Assembly (NCBI GenBank): GCA_964553615.1
Contig: CAZKMA010000001.1
Span: forward strand, 99,696-163,695
DNA from: DATKUC01 sp964553615
Lineage (GTDB): Bacteria; Spirochaetota; Spirochaetia; DSM-27196; DATKUC01
DNA length: 64,000 bases
Direction: 5' to 3'
The first letter of the stretch is position 1. The number at the start of each line of letters is the position of its first letter. The translations under genes and the position numbers were made by a program. This document shows positions 47,734-56,504 of the stretch, piece by piece. The notes below the pieces were generated by a model, which was not told the origin of the DNA, made no database searches, and worked only from the letters and a program-made list of their open reading frames with translations.

Positions 47734-48303
47734 CTACACCCGGAGGGCGTCGGCGGTAAGGAGGTTTACCAGGTTATGGTTCAGAATCAGGTGCAAGTCT
47801 TCGGCAATTTGCATGTGATCGATTTTCAGACAGATATTGTGCTGTGCAGTCTGTTGCAGCTTACCGGTCTTATAGCCGGTGATACCGATCGTGATTCCGT
47901 CGTTCCTGTTCGCATATTCGACAGCCTTCAGGATGTTCGGCGAGTTCCCGCTGCCCGACAGCCCAATGACTACATCCCCCGGACGCAATGCGTTCTTGAG
48001 CTGCTCCACGAAGATGTCATCGTATGAAACGTCGTTCGCGAATGCGAGAAGGGTAGAACTGTTGTCCGACAACGCAAAGGCGTTGTAGCGGCGCGAGTAG
48101 CCGTAGCTCGCCCCCTTGCCGAGATCGCACGCCATGTGGCTTGCCATTGCTGCGGATCCGCCGTTGCCGCACACATATATCGCGGCCCGTCTTTCTCCGG
48201 CTTCGCGGATGACTTCGGCCACGTGGATGAGTTCATCCCGGGACACCGAATCCAGCGTCTTCTTCAGCTCCTCGAAGTACTCATCGATGATCTTTCTGTC
48301 CAT
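47734..48303 (-). CDS. gmhA: Sedoheptulose 7-phosphate isomerase
   Basis: GmhA converts sedoheptulose 7-phosphate to D-glycero-D-manno-heptose 7-phosphate. The 189-residue SIS-domain protein has CGNGGSAAMASHMACDLGKG, SGSGNSPNILKAVEYANRND and EDLHLILNHNLVNLL, the usual active-site and metal residues. Start ATG 48303 has a GGAG site. It is followed by GT28 and preceded by the kinase gene (21 bases). Confidence 0.93.
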   Translation of the reverse strand: MDRKIIDEYFEELKKTLDSVSRDELIHVAEVIREAGERRAAIYVCGNGGSAAMASHMACDLGKGASYGYSRRYNAFALSDNSSTLLAFANDVSYDDIFVEQLKNALRPGDVVIGLSGSGNSPNILKAVEYANRNDGITIGITGYKTGKLQQTAQHNICLKIDHMQIAEDLHLILNHNLVNLLTADALRV

Positions 48304-48324
48304 TTTCCTGTCTCCTCTTTCTGA

Positions 48325-49302
48325 TCAGTGACTGTAGACAACGACCGACCCGGCGTGATCGAACCGGAACTGCAGCTCGCGAAGGTCCGAAAGCGCATGT
48401 CGGACGCGTTCCCGGCTGTGGGACGGCACGTAAAACAGAAGGAAACCGCCGCCTCCCGCTCCGAGCAGCTTCCCGCCGGTTGCGCCTGATGATATGGCAA
48501 GGTCGTGATAGTGGTCTATTTTCGGGTTACTGACACCCGAGGCAAGTTCCTTTTTATAGTGCCAGGATGCGTGAAGTATCTCTCCCAGTGCGTCTATGTT
48601 CTGCTGCTCGAGTTCGCGCCGGAGATCCAGGGCGAGTCCGGTCATCTTCCGCAATCCGGCACGCTTGTCCGCCTGTTTCTCCAGGTTCGATTTCTGTTCG
48701 GCGAGGATGCCTCCGGCCGAGCGCACATCTCCGGTATAGAAGACGAGCAGGTTTTCCTGGAGTTGCTCCCGATGCGCTATATCCATCGTGACAGGTTCAA
48801 CGATGACCTCTTCGTCCGGAGAGAAGGTTATGAAGTTCAGCCCGCCGTACGCCGCGGCGTACTGGTCCTGTTTGCCGATTGGTTCGTTGAGCCGTCCAAT
48901 TTCCACTTCTGACGCTGTCGCGGCAAGATACTCTTTTCCGGCGAAACGCCCGGCGTATGCACAGAGTGCGTGTACGAGCCCGACCGTGAACGTGCTGGAT
49001 GAACCGAGCCCCGTTCCCGCGGGAATATCTGCAACGCTCGAAATATCCACGCCCGAGACATTGAACATCGAAAGCACCTCTCGAAGAATAGGGTGCTTGA
49101 TGTCCCGTATATTCTCCACCAGCTCAGTCTCCGAATATTTCAGGAGCGTCTGTTCGGCGTAGAAGTAGGGGTGGATGGAGATATACATGTACTGGTTGAT
49201 GGAAGTGGAAAGCACCATTCCCGGTTCATGCTGGTAGTAGGCACGCAGGTCGCTGCCGCCTCCGGCGAAGCTGATGCGAAACGGTGTTCTGCATACAATC
49301 AT
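48325..49302 (-). CDS. hddA: D-glycero-D-manno-heptose 7-phosphate kinase (GHMP type)
   Basis: A 325-residue GHMP-superfamily kinase that phosphorylates heptose 7-phosphate at O1. Motifs: MIVCRTPFRISFAGGGSDLR (start), GTGLGSSSTFTVGLVHALCA (ATP-binding P-loop of GHMP kinases) and KLLGAGGGGFLLFYVPSHSR. Start ATG 49302 overlaps the following nucleotidyltransferase gene's stop by 4 bases. With gmhA and the fused gmhB-hddC this completes the GDP-heptose route known from S-layer glycosylation in Aneurinibacillus. Confidence 0.92.
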   Translation of the reverse strand: MIVCRTPFRISFAGGGSDLRAYYQHEPGMVLSTSINQYMYISIHPYFYAEQTLLKYSETELVENIRDIKHPILREVLSMFNVSGVDISSVADIPAGTGLGSSSTFTVGLVHALCAYAGRFAGKEYLAATASEVEIGRLNEPIGKQDQYAAAYGGLNFITFSPDEEVIVEPVTMDIAHREQLQENLLVFYTGDVRSAGGILAEQKSNLEKQADKRAGLRKMTGLALDLRRELEQQNIDALGEILHASWHYKKELASGVSNPKIDHYHDLAISSGATGGKLLGAGGGGFLLFYVPSHSRERVRHALSDLRELQFRFDHAGSVVVYSH

Positions 49303-50621
49303 ACGGCACCTTTCAGGATAGAGTTCACCGCCTCAGGGACGGAATCGAATCGGTGGGTGTAGCGCGCAGTGACCGTGTCTCCAGCTACTCCCTGGTGGGA
49401 CGCCTGAGCCTCCGCATCTGCTACCGAACCAATGAACAGGGAAGCGCGGAGGCCCGCCCGAATTCCAGCTTGCGTGTCCCGGATATTATCTCCAACGATG
49501 AAGGACGAGGCAAGGTCGATGTTGAACCGTTCGGCGGCACTGAGAATCATTCCGGGCTTTGGTTTGCGGCAGTCACAATCTATCTTGAGTTCGGGGACCT
49601 CGCCCGGCCAGCCCTTCTCCGGGTGGTGAGGACAATAATAGAGCGCGTCCACGAACGCTCCTTCAATACCGAGGAGGGTATCCATCTTTGCATGGACGGC
49701 ATACAGGGTCTCTTCGGTCATCAGGCCTTTTGCAATGAACGGCTGATTGGTTACCACCACCGCCAGATAGTCGCTTGCGTTTATCTTCCGCAGCGCCTGC
49801 ACAATGCCGGAAGTGAGCTCGAACTCCGCCGGAGAGAGGACACCGCCGGACTCGGTATTTATTATTCCGTCCCGATCGAGGAATATGCATTTCTGCCGGG
49901 ATTCCAGGTTTCGCCGTGCCGGTTTGTCAGCCGAAAGGTCCTGCTCGACTTCCGAGAGCCTTTCAGGCGTTCCCATGTCCTTCAAATATTCCGGGGTCGA
50001 ATATGCGCGAAGGGTCTCTCCCGCGGCCAGCACCGCCGGAAACACGTGCTTTCCCAGATCGCAGGCACCGTTTCGTGGAATGTACCGGAAAATCTGCGGG
50101 CCAAGGACGTAGAGCGCCGCGTTTACGAGGTTTCGGTACGTGCCCTCGTTGTGCGGTTTCGGGTGAAATGCGCGAACCGTCCATCCGTCACCGGTCTCTA
50201 CAAGGTCCGAATCGGCAGGATGGCTGTTCGGATGCACGACGAGAGTACCGGCGGCAGGCACCTGCCGGTGAAACTCGACAAGCGCACGCAGGTTCATGTC
50301 CACGAAGACATCGCCGTACAGGACGAGAAAATCGTCCTCGATCGAGTCTTCAACCTGCAGGAGGGCGCCACCGGTGCCCAGCGGTTCGGATTCGATCCGG
50401 TATTCGATTCTAACTCCGTAGCGGCTCCCGTCACCAAGGTGGTCGACGATGACCGATGCCAGGTAGCCGGCAAGGATGACCACTTCGTTGAATCCGTACC
50501 GGGCCGCGAGTCGGACCTGATGTTCTATGATGGGAACGCCGCGGACCGGCGCCATCGGTTTCGGTATGTTCGAGAGTCCAAGCCGCGTGCCTTTGCCGCC
50601 GGCGATAATGACACATTTCAT
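49299..50621 (-). CDS. Fused heptose 1-phosphate nucleotidyltransferase / heptose bisphosphatase
   Basis: A 440-residue fusion. Residues 1-225 form an RmlA/HddC-type nucleotidyltransferase (AGGKGTRLGLSNIPKPMAPV, LYGDVFVDMN, RYIPRNGACDLGKHVFPAVL) that would make GDP-heptose from heptose 1-phosphate. Residues 245-440 are a GmhB-like HAD phosphatase: IFLDRDGIIN (Asp249 and Asp251), VVTNQPFIAKG, and the zinc loop CPHHPEKGWPG with DCDCRKPKPGM. In most genomes these are separate genes; joining them channels the 1,7-bisphosphate to the activated sugar. Start ATG 50621 has a weak ribosome site. Confidence 0.88.
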   Translation of the reverse strand: MKCVIIAGGKGTRLGLSNIPKPMAPVRGVPIIEHQVRLAARYGFNEVVILAGYLASVIVDHLGDGSRYGVRIEYRIESEPLGTGGALLQVEDSIEDDFLVLYGDVFVDMNLRALVEFHRQVPAAGTLVVHPNSHPADSDLVETGDGWTVRAFHPKPHNEGTYRNLVNAALYVLGPQIFRYIPRNGACDLGKHVFPAVLAAGETLRAYSTPEYLKDMGTPERLSEVEQDLSADKPARRNLESRQKCIFLDRDGIINTESGGVLSPAEFELTSGIVQALRKINASDYLAVVVTNQPFIAKGLMTEETLYAVHAKMDTLLGIEGAFVDALYYCPHHPEKGWPGEVPELKIDCDCRKPKPGMILSAAERFNIDLASSFIVGDNIRDTQAGIRAGLRASLFIGSVADAEAQASHQGVAGDTVTARYTHRFDSVPEAVNSILKGAV

Positions 50622-50661
50622 GCGCTGTGATACTAACACATCCCACCACATGTGGGAATAT

Positions 50662-51333
50662 TCATCGCTTGTCCCGGTACGCCTGAACCAGCGCCTTCAC
50701 GATACGGGCGGTCATTCCCCATATCTGGTGTTTGTCCCAGGAATACACAAAAAGAATGTGCTCGCGCTCTCCCCAGCTCCGGTGGTAGCGCTCCGGCAAT
50801 CCCAGTTCCCGGGCAGGAAATGTGTAGACCTCCCTGCCTGTTTCGTCCGTGTAGAAGGAGCGGACCTCGCTGTGTGCGGTATAACGTTCAGGCTCGGTCC
50901 GGACGAAGTAAGAAAAGGGGACGGAGAACACCTCCGCCACCTCCGACTCAGCCGGGTTGAGCTCATCTATTCCGGTTATGCGCAGGATGCCCGGGTACAC
51001 ATCAACTGTGGCGCCGTGTCCGGTAACCACTGTGCCGATTCTTCGATACGCACGGATGCGACCCGACGGAATGCCCAATTCCTCCATCGTCTCCCGTACT
51101 GCGGTGTCTTTCGTTGAACGGTCGTGCTTGTCGTCGAAACCGCCCCCGGGAAAACTGATTTCTCCCGGCTGACGAATGTTCTGGGCACGTTTCTCGAAAA
51201 CGAGGTGATATTCTGAATCAATGAGCAGGAAGGGGGCGAGCACCCCTCCGACAAACTGATCGTCCTCGGGAATGGCACCTGGATTGCGATCGAACCGTCG
51301 AAGTATCCGTTTGATGTCTCGAATCTGTTTCAT
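50662..51333 (-). CDS. NUDIX hydrolase, CoA pyrophosphatase-like
   Basis: A 223-residue NUDIX enzyme. The Nudix box is of the NudL/CoA pyrophosphatase form, GGGFDDKHDRSTKDTAVRET followed by MEELGI, with the spacing from GG to RE typical of NudL and Asp in place of the usual first Glu. The upstream SFPGGGFDD and KRAQNIRQPGEIS stretch fits that family. It would hydrolyse CoA or its derivatives to 3',5'-ADP and phosphopantetheine. Start ATG 51333. It is between the heptose cassette and the lactate cluster, 82 bases from glcD, and may have its own promoter. Confidence 0.82.
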   Translation of the reverse strand: MKQIRDIKRILRRFDRNPGAIPEDDQFVGGVLAPFLLIDSEYHLVFEKRAQNIRQPGEISFPGGGFDDKHDRSTKDTAVRETMEELGIPSGRIRAYRRIGTVVTGHGATVDVYPGILRITGIDELNPAESEVAEVFSVPFSYFVRTEPERYTAHSEVRSFYTDETGREVYTFPARELGLPERYHRSWGEREHILFVYSWDKHQIWGMTARIVKALVQAYRDKR

Positions 51334-51414
51334 AGCAATGAGTTCAGTATACCAGCGAAGCAGAACGGGAGCCATACTGAGGCCGTGAGTGGATGCGGAA
51401 GTGGCGAACGGTCG

Positions 51415-52830
51415 CTATTCGCTGTCGAAGATCTTACCCGGGTTCATAATGCCGTTCGGATCCCATGCGTTCTTGATTGCGCGCATGAGATGAAGCTCGG
51501 TCGGATCAATGATTTCGGACATGTACTTCTTGCGCTTCAGCCCTATTCCGTGTTCGCCGCTTATCTTTCCACCGAGTTTTTTCGTAATTGCATACAGCTC
51601 GCGAAGTGCCTGAGGCTCAATCGCGTGCCACTCCTCCATGGTGTGATCAGGGTTCTTGACCAGCGTTGCATGGAGATTTCCGTCTCCTGCGTGTCCGTAG
51701 CACGGGATCTGGATGCCGTACTTGCCGGAGATGCGTTCGAGCTCGGGTATGATGTCCGGGATGGCGGATATGGGTACGACAATGTCTTCGAGGCTCTGGA
51801 CCGGGCTGTATACCTTGAACGCCTCGGCAATGTTTCGCCGGACACTCCAGATGCGCTCCTGGGTTGTGTAGTTGTCCGCAACGTAGACTTCTATTGCCCC
51901 GTTATTCATGCACAAGTCTCCGGTCGTCTCCAGATCGGATTCCACCTGTTTCGGATCGGTCCCGTCGATCTCGATCAGGAGCATTGCTCCGCACTGGTCG
52001 TAGGGAAGTGTTTCGTTGAGGTATCTGCAGGAGGTCTGGACCGAAAGTCGATCCATGAACTCGATGCTCGTAGGAATGATTCCTCGTCCCATGAGAAGCG
52101 GCACGCAGTCTATCGCCTCTTTCGGGGACCCGAACAGGCAGAGCAGGTCCCCCTTCGCCGTGGGAAGCCCGGTGAGCTTGACAATTGCCTTGGTTACAAT
52201 TCCCAGAGTTCCTTCCGAGCCGACGACAAGCTGCTTCAGGTCATACCCGGTTACGTCCTTCGCGAGTTTTCCGCCAAGCCAGACAATTTCTCCAGTCGGC
52301 GTAACAAGCTCGAGACCCATGATGTACCGGCCGGTAACCCCGTACTTTACCGCCTTCCCGCCACCCGCGTTTTCTGCAATGTTGCCGCCGAGAAAGCAGG
52401 TTTCGAGACTCATTGGGTAGCCCGCATAGAAGAGCCCCTTTTCCCGTATGGCGCTGTTTATTTCGTTGGTGACAATGCCGGTCTCAGCAACAATCATCAT
52501 GTTGCCGTAATCGATCTCGATGATGCTGTTCATCTTTTCCACAGAGAGTACAATGCCGCCATAGATCGGGATGGCACCTCCCGAAAGACCCGAACCCGCC
52601 CCTCGCGGGGTTATCGGTATCCGTTCCCGGTTCGCAAGTTTCACGACGTCCGCAACCTGTTCGGCGGTTGTCGGCGTTACCGCAACCTCCGGCATGTGGC
52701 CGTACTCCTGTGCAGAGGTCTCGTCGTGTGAATATGTCTCCAGCTTCTCCATATCCGAGATCACATTCTGTCTTCCGACGATTTCCGAAAGTTCGTCGAC
52801 GATTGCTCGGGTTACCGCGTTGTATGTCAT
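51415..52830 (-). CDS. FAD-binding lactate/glycolate dehydrogenase (GlcD/LctD-type)
   Basis: A 471-residue flavoprotein of the FAD-oxidase/lactate dehydrogenase family. The FAD site is VTPTTAEQVADVVKLANRER and PRGAGSGLSGGAIPIYGG; the C-terminal part shows NPDHTMEEWHAIEPQALREL and KISGEHGIGLKRKKYM, both hallmarks of GlcD-type enzymes. With EtfA and EtfB genes directly upstream on the strand (stop and start overlap by 4 bases) and a lactate permease first in the operon, it is probably D- or L-lactate dehydrogenase delivering electrons to EtfAB. Glycolate or another 2-hydroxyacid remains possible. Confidence 0.9.
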   Translation of the reverse strand: MTYNAVTRAIVDELSEIVGRQNVISDMEKLETYSHDETSAQEYGHMPEVAVTPTTAEQVADVVKLANRERIPITPRGAGSGLSGGAIPIYGGIVLSVEKMNSIIEIDYGNMMIVAETGIVTNEINSAIREKGLFYAGYPMSLETCFLGGNIAENAGGGKAVKYGVTGRYIMGLELVTPTGEIVWLGGKLAKDVTGYDLKQLVVGSEGTLGIVTKAIVKLTGLPTAKGDLLCLFGSPKEAIDCVPLLMGRGIIPTSIEFMDRLSVQTSCRYLNETLPYDQCGAMLLIEIDGTDPKQVESDLETTGDLCMNNGAIEVYVADNYTTQERIWSVRRNIAEAFKVYSPVQSLEDIVVPISAIPDIIPELERISGKYGIQIPCYGHAGDGNLHATLVKNPDHTMEEWHAIEPQALRELYAITKKLGGKISGEHGIGLKRKKYMSEIIDPTELHLMRAIKNAWDPNGIMNPGKIFDSE

Positions 52831-53834
52831 GCCGGATTGCCCTTTTCAGAAGCCCTGGCGAGCCGCAGGGTAAGACGTGGAAGGACTTCGAACAGATCTC
52901 CCACAATGCCAAAATCCGCAATCTTGTGAATCGGGGCCTCCGGATCCACGTTGATGGAGACTATTGTCCCGGCGGTTTTTATTCCGGCAAGGTGCTGGAT
53001 TGAACCGGAAACTCCTGCGGCAATGTAGAGTTTGGGGGATATCGTCTTCCCGCTCAACCCGACCTGGTGAGGGTATTCGATCCATCCACGGTCAACAGCA
53101 TCGCGGCTCGCGCCCACGGCGGCACCGAGCCGTTCAGCGAGTGCCCGGATGAGCTTGAAATTGTCCGCGCGCTTCAGCCCGCGGCCTCCTGCCACAACGA
53201 TATCCGCTTCTTCCAGATTGACGAACGCTTCGCCTTCGCTGCGATATCCGAGGACTTCTACTCGGGAGTCGAAGAGCTCCTCCGGTACCGGCACCTCAAT
53301 TATCTTGCCGATGCGAGTCCGGTCTTCCGGAAGCGGTCGCGATGATTTCGGACGGACCGTAGCCATTTGCGGGCGATGATGCGGGGTCTTGATGGTTGCC
53401 ATGATATTCCCCCCTATTGCCGGCCGCGTCTGCAGCAGATTGTGCGTCTCAGGTTCTATGTCGAGTTCCGTACAGTCGGCGGTCAGCCCCGAATGTGCCC
53501 GTACAGCGACATGAGGCATGAGTGTTCGCCCGGAAGACGTGGCCGCGGCGAGGACCGAATGGGGATGGTACTGCCTGATCAGAAAAAGAAGGATATTGCT
53601 GAACGATTCGCACACAAACTCGGAGAGCCGTGGATCGTTCACGTAGTAGACCTCGTCCGCGCCATGATAAATGAGCCGGTTGAGCTCTTCCGGCGCAATG
53701 TCGCTTCCGAAGACTATGGATGCAAGCCGTGTTTCGAGGGTATCCGCCAGCCGTCTGCCGCGGGAGAGTAGCTCGAAGGAGACGTTTTTCAACCGACCAC
53801 CGGTCTGTTCGGCAATTGTCCAGACAAAACTCAT
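52827..53834 (-). CDS. etfA: Electron transfer flavoprotein, alpha subunit
   Basis: A 335-residue EtfA. The C-terminal FAD domain carries GRGLKRADNFKLIRALAERL, VGASRDAVDRGWIEYPHQVG, SGKTISPKLYIAAGVSGSIQ and HLAGIKTAGTIVSINVDPEA, which match the conserved FAD-binding signature. The N-terminal domain is normal. No extra ferredoxin domain precedes it, unlike LctC of Acetobacterium. It overlaps the dehydrogenase gene by 4 bases. Confidence 0.95.
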   Translation of the reverse strand: MSFVWTIAEQTGGRLKNVSFELLSRGRRLADTLETRLASIVFGSDIAPEELNRLIYHGADEVYYVNDPRLSEFVCESFSNILLFLIRQYHPHSVLAAATSSGRTLMPHVAVRAHSGLTADCTELDIEPETHNLLQTRPAIGGNIMATIKTPHHRPQMATVRPKSSRPLPEDRTRIGKIIEVPVPEELFDSRVEVLGYRSEGEAFVNLEEADIVVAGGRGLKRADNFKLIRALAERLGAAVGASRDAVDRGWIEYPHQVGLSGKTISPKLYIAAGVSGSIQHLAGIKTAGTIVSINVDPEAPIHKIADFGIVGDLFEVLPRLTLRLARASEKGNPA

Positions 53835-53849
53835 GGCTGCCGTCCTCTT

Positions 53850-54647
53850 TCAGATGATTTCTTTTTGCCGGAGATACTCGAGCAGTTGATCCACAGCAGT
53901 TTCGATCCCCTCGTCGTCCGTCGCCGTGACAAGCACTCCGTTGCGCGCCACCTTCGGATGCTGAATTTTCACTACGCGCGTCGGCGACCCGTTCAGACCG
54001 ATGAATGATTCGTCGAGTGGCATAGACTCTGCGGTGTATACCGGAATCTCTGCAAGCCGTGCGCGCTTCTTGCCGCCAAGAGTTGGCAGGCGCGGCGGAG
54101 CAATCTCTTTGACGACAGTCAGAAGCGCCGGAAGCGGCAACCTCAGTCTTTGATACCCCTCTTCAACCAGCCGTTCTACGGTCAGTCCGGTCGAATCGAT
54201 TTCGGAAATTCTGCTTACGTAGGTTGCAACCGGAAGATCAAGCCACGCGGCGATTCCCGGTCCGACCTGACCGGTATCTCCGTCCGTGGCGCGTTCTCCG
54301 CACAGCACCAGATCGAATGCGCCGGCTTTCCGGATTGCCTGCGCAAGCGTGTAGCTGGTTGCCCATGTATCGGAGCCCGCGAACTTCCTGTCGGAAACAA
54401 GAATCCCATTGTCGCAACCCATTGCAAGCGCCTCGCGGATAGCCGAAACTGCCATGCTGGGTCCCATGCTCAGTACCGTGATCTGTCCGCCGAACCGTTC
54501 TTTGATCCGCACCCCGACTTCGATGGCGTACAGATCGAGCGGATTGACGACCGTCCCGACACCATCGCGAATCATAGTACCGGTTTCGGGATCCATCTTG
54601 ACGTTGCTTGTTTCCGGAACCTGTTTGATTGGAATGGCGATGTTCAC
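53850..54647 (-). CDS. etfB: Electron transfer flavoprotein, beta subunit
   Basis: A 265-residue EtfB. Characteristic segments are NIAIPIKQVPETSNVKMDPE, VVNPLDLYAIEVGVRIKERF, the GSDTWATSYTLAQAI region and ATDGDTGQVGPGIAAWLDLP. The DGDTGQVGP and SDRKFAGSDT stretches are common in EtfB proteins of anaerobic, often bifurcating, complexes and absent from mitochondrial-type ETF, in my reading. Start is GTG 54647 with AGGAG upstream. It follows the permease by 10 bases. Confidence 0.93.
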   Translation of the reverse strand: MNIAIPIKQVPETSNVKMDPETGTMIRDGVGTVVNPLDLYAIEVGVRIKERFGGQITVLSMGPSMAVSAIREALAMGCDNGILVSDRKFAGSDTWATSYTLAQAIRKAGAFDLVLCGERATDGDTGQVGPGIAAWLDLPVATYVSRISEIDSTGLTVERLVEEGYQRLRLPLPALLTVVKEIAPPRLPTLGGKKRARLAEIPVYTAESMPLDESFIGLNGSPTRVVKIQHPKVARNGVLVTATDDEGIETAVDQLLEYLRQKEII

Positions 54648-54657
54648 GACGGTGCTC

Positions 54658-56337
54658 CTAAAAGAGATTCGGGACAATCCAGTAGACTGCGATGATTCCG
54701 ATTATTCCGGCCGCGAACGAGTAGATGAGTGTCGGGATGAGGTTGCGCCGGATAACCTTTCCTTCTTTTCCGAGCACACCCACAGTCGTGCATGCTGCGA
54801 CAACATTGAACACGCAGATCATGTTCCCCGCGGCCCCACCCACTGCCTGGAGACCCACCGTTACAATCCGGGAGATGCCTGCGTCCGTGGCCACGCCAAA
54901 CTGAAATCCGGAAAACAGGATGTTGGACACCGTGTTGCTGCCCGACATGAACGCTCCAAGCACTCCGATGAGGGGCGCGAAAAGCGCCCACACGGAACGA
55001 AAGATCTGCGCAGCACCCTTTGACAGGACCTGCATCATGCCCGCTGCGCCCGAGGCGTTGTTGGTGGAGTTGAGCATGACCTGCACGAGTGCAACGGCGA
55101 AAACGAGCGACACTGCTGCGGGAATAACCTGTGTGAGTGATTTTGTCCACGTTTCCCGAACTTTTTCCCGGTTCATCCGGTGAAGAGGAACGGTTATGAG
55201 TGCAACGAGCATGAACGGTACGGTACCGGGCAGGTAGAGCAGCTGAAGCGCGTAGTTCAGCTTTGTTCCGAAGATGGCGGGCCAGCGGATCGTAACCGCG
55301 GGATCCGTCAGGATCTGCTTGAGGCCAAATGCAGGAATCCGGGTCAACACCAGGATTACCGAGATGAGCAGGTACGGGGTCCACGCAAGGAAGGCGCCGA
55401 TCCTTGATTCTTCGGTATCGAACTTTCCGACATCCGCTACGCCTCCCCATTCCGAGTTCCATGACTCACGCGGCCCGAAATCCCAGGCGGTCGCCGGCTG
55501 CAGAAAGCCACGGCGAGCGGCAAAGACCGTTATGGCGAGACCGATTAAGGCGCCGAGCAAAGAGGGAAGCTCCGGCCCGACGAACAGTGCTATGAGCAGA
55601 TAGGGCAGTGTAAAACTCAAACCCGCGAATATGGCAAATGGGGCAACGGCAAACCCTTCGCGGAATGACCGATTTGGGCCGAAGAACCGGGTCAGTATGA
55701 CCACGATCATGAGCGGGACGAACGTCCCGATAATTGCATGGGGGATTGCCGCCCATACGCCGACCTGGTGCAGAAAGTCTCCCGTGGTCAGTCCTGCCGC
55801 CTGGATGGTGTTCACGATATCAGGCGATCCAAGTACCGAGGAGACGCCGCCGATAATGGGTGTACCCACTGCGCCGAAGCTGACCGGTGTGCTGTCGCCA
55901 ATGAGTGCGAGTGTTGCCGCCGCCATCGGCGGAAAGCCAAGGCCGACCATCAACGGTCCGGCAAGTGCCGCCGGGGTCCCGAAACCCGCCGCCCCTTCTA
56001 TGAGCGCAACGAAAAGGAACGCTGCGATTATTGCCTGTATCCTCCGGTCGGGACTTACCCCGAAGAACGTGCGATTGATTGCCCTGATTGCGCCGCTTGT
56101 CCGCAGAGTGTTCATGAGCAGGATTGCGCCAAATACGATAACGAGGATGTTCATCCCGCTCAGTGCTCCGTAGATGGAAGCACCCGCGAGCCACTGAAAC
56201 GGCATTTGCCAGACGGCCGCAGCCAGAACGACCGCGACGGCCCAGGACAGGGGCATTACCCATTTTGCAGGCCACGTAAGTCCAACCATCAGGACAATGG
56301 TCAGCAGGATCGGGAGCGAGGCGAGTACTACGAGCAT
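54658..56337 (-). CDS. lctP: L-lactate permease (LctP family)
   Basis: A 559-residue, roughly 14-helix lactate:proton symporter of the LctP/GlcA family. Visible are MLVVLASLPILLTIVLMVGL, NILVIVFGAILLMNTLRTSG, GAAGFGTPAALAGPLMVGLG and PVSFGAVGTPIIGGVSSVLG, the two conserved loop signatures. Start ATG 56337 has GGAGG upstream. It is first in the lactate operon, and a palindrome of the LldR/FadR-GntR type (TGGTCTGACCA) lies 56 bases before it. Confidence 0.93.
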   Translation of the reverse strand: MLVVLASLPILLTIVLMVGLTWPAKWVMPLSWAVAVVLAAAVWQMPFQWLAGASIYGALSGMNILVIVFGAILLMNTLRTSGAIRAINRTFFGVSPDRRIQAIIAAFLFVALIEGAAGFGTPAALAGPLMVGLGFPPMAAATLALIGDSTPVSFGAVGTPIIGGVSSVLGSPDIVNTIQAAGLTTGDFLHQVGVWAAIPHAIIGTFVPLMIVVILTRFFGPNRSFREGFAVAPFAIFAGLSFTLPYLLIALFVGPELPSLLGALIGLAITVFAARRGFLQPATAWDFGPRESWNSEWGGVADVGKFDTEESRIGAFLAWTPYLLISVILVLTRIPAFGLKQILTDPAVTIRWPAIFGTKLNYALQLLYLPGTVPFMLVALITVPLHRMNREKVRETWTKSLTQVIPAAVSLVFAVALVQVMLNSTNNASGAAGMMQVLSKGAAQIFRSVWALFAPLIGVLGAFMSGSNTVSNILFSGFQFGVATDAGISRIVTVGLQAVGGAAGNMICVFNVVAACTTVGVLGKEGKVIRRNLIPTLIYSFAAGIIGIIAVYWIVPNLF

Positions 56338-56393
56338 ATGCACCCTCCGAAATGGCGCTCTTTGTATCGCGGTATGTTGGATAACATGGTAGA

Positions 56394-56404
56394 TGGTCTG
56401 ACCA
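56394..56404. promoter_or_regulatory. LldR/GntR-type operator upstream of lctP
   Basis: TGGTCTGACCA is a perfect TGGT-N3-ACCA palindrome, the core sequence recognised by FadR-type GntR regulators such as LldR. It lies near the predicted start point of lctP. No such regulator gene lies in the window. Confidence 0.65.
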
Positions 56405-56415
56405 AACATATTCTT

Positions 56416-56438
56416 TACCCGAACCGACAATCTGTCAA
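56416..56438 (-). promoter_or_regulatory. Candidate promoter of the lactate operon
   Basis: On the minus strand TTGACA (56438-56433) is followed by a weak -10 region AAGAAT after 17 bases. The LldR-type site lies just downstream, in position to block initiation. Confidence 0.45.
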
Positions 56439-56504
56439 CGAAATCTTTCTATTCTCTACTGCGCGGAGTCGGGGTAGACCATAGTCGGATTTAATATAGT
56501 CCGT

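Noticed and set aside
49284..50630. A 448-codon open frame on the plus strand
   Set aside because: Antisense to the fused heptose enzyme; no family-like segments.
51385..52731. A 448-codon open frame on the plus strand
   Set aside because: Antisense shadow of the GlcD-type dehydrogenase gene; codon periodicity belongs to the minus strand.
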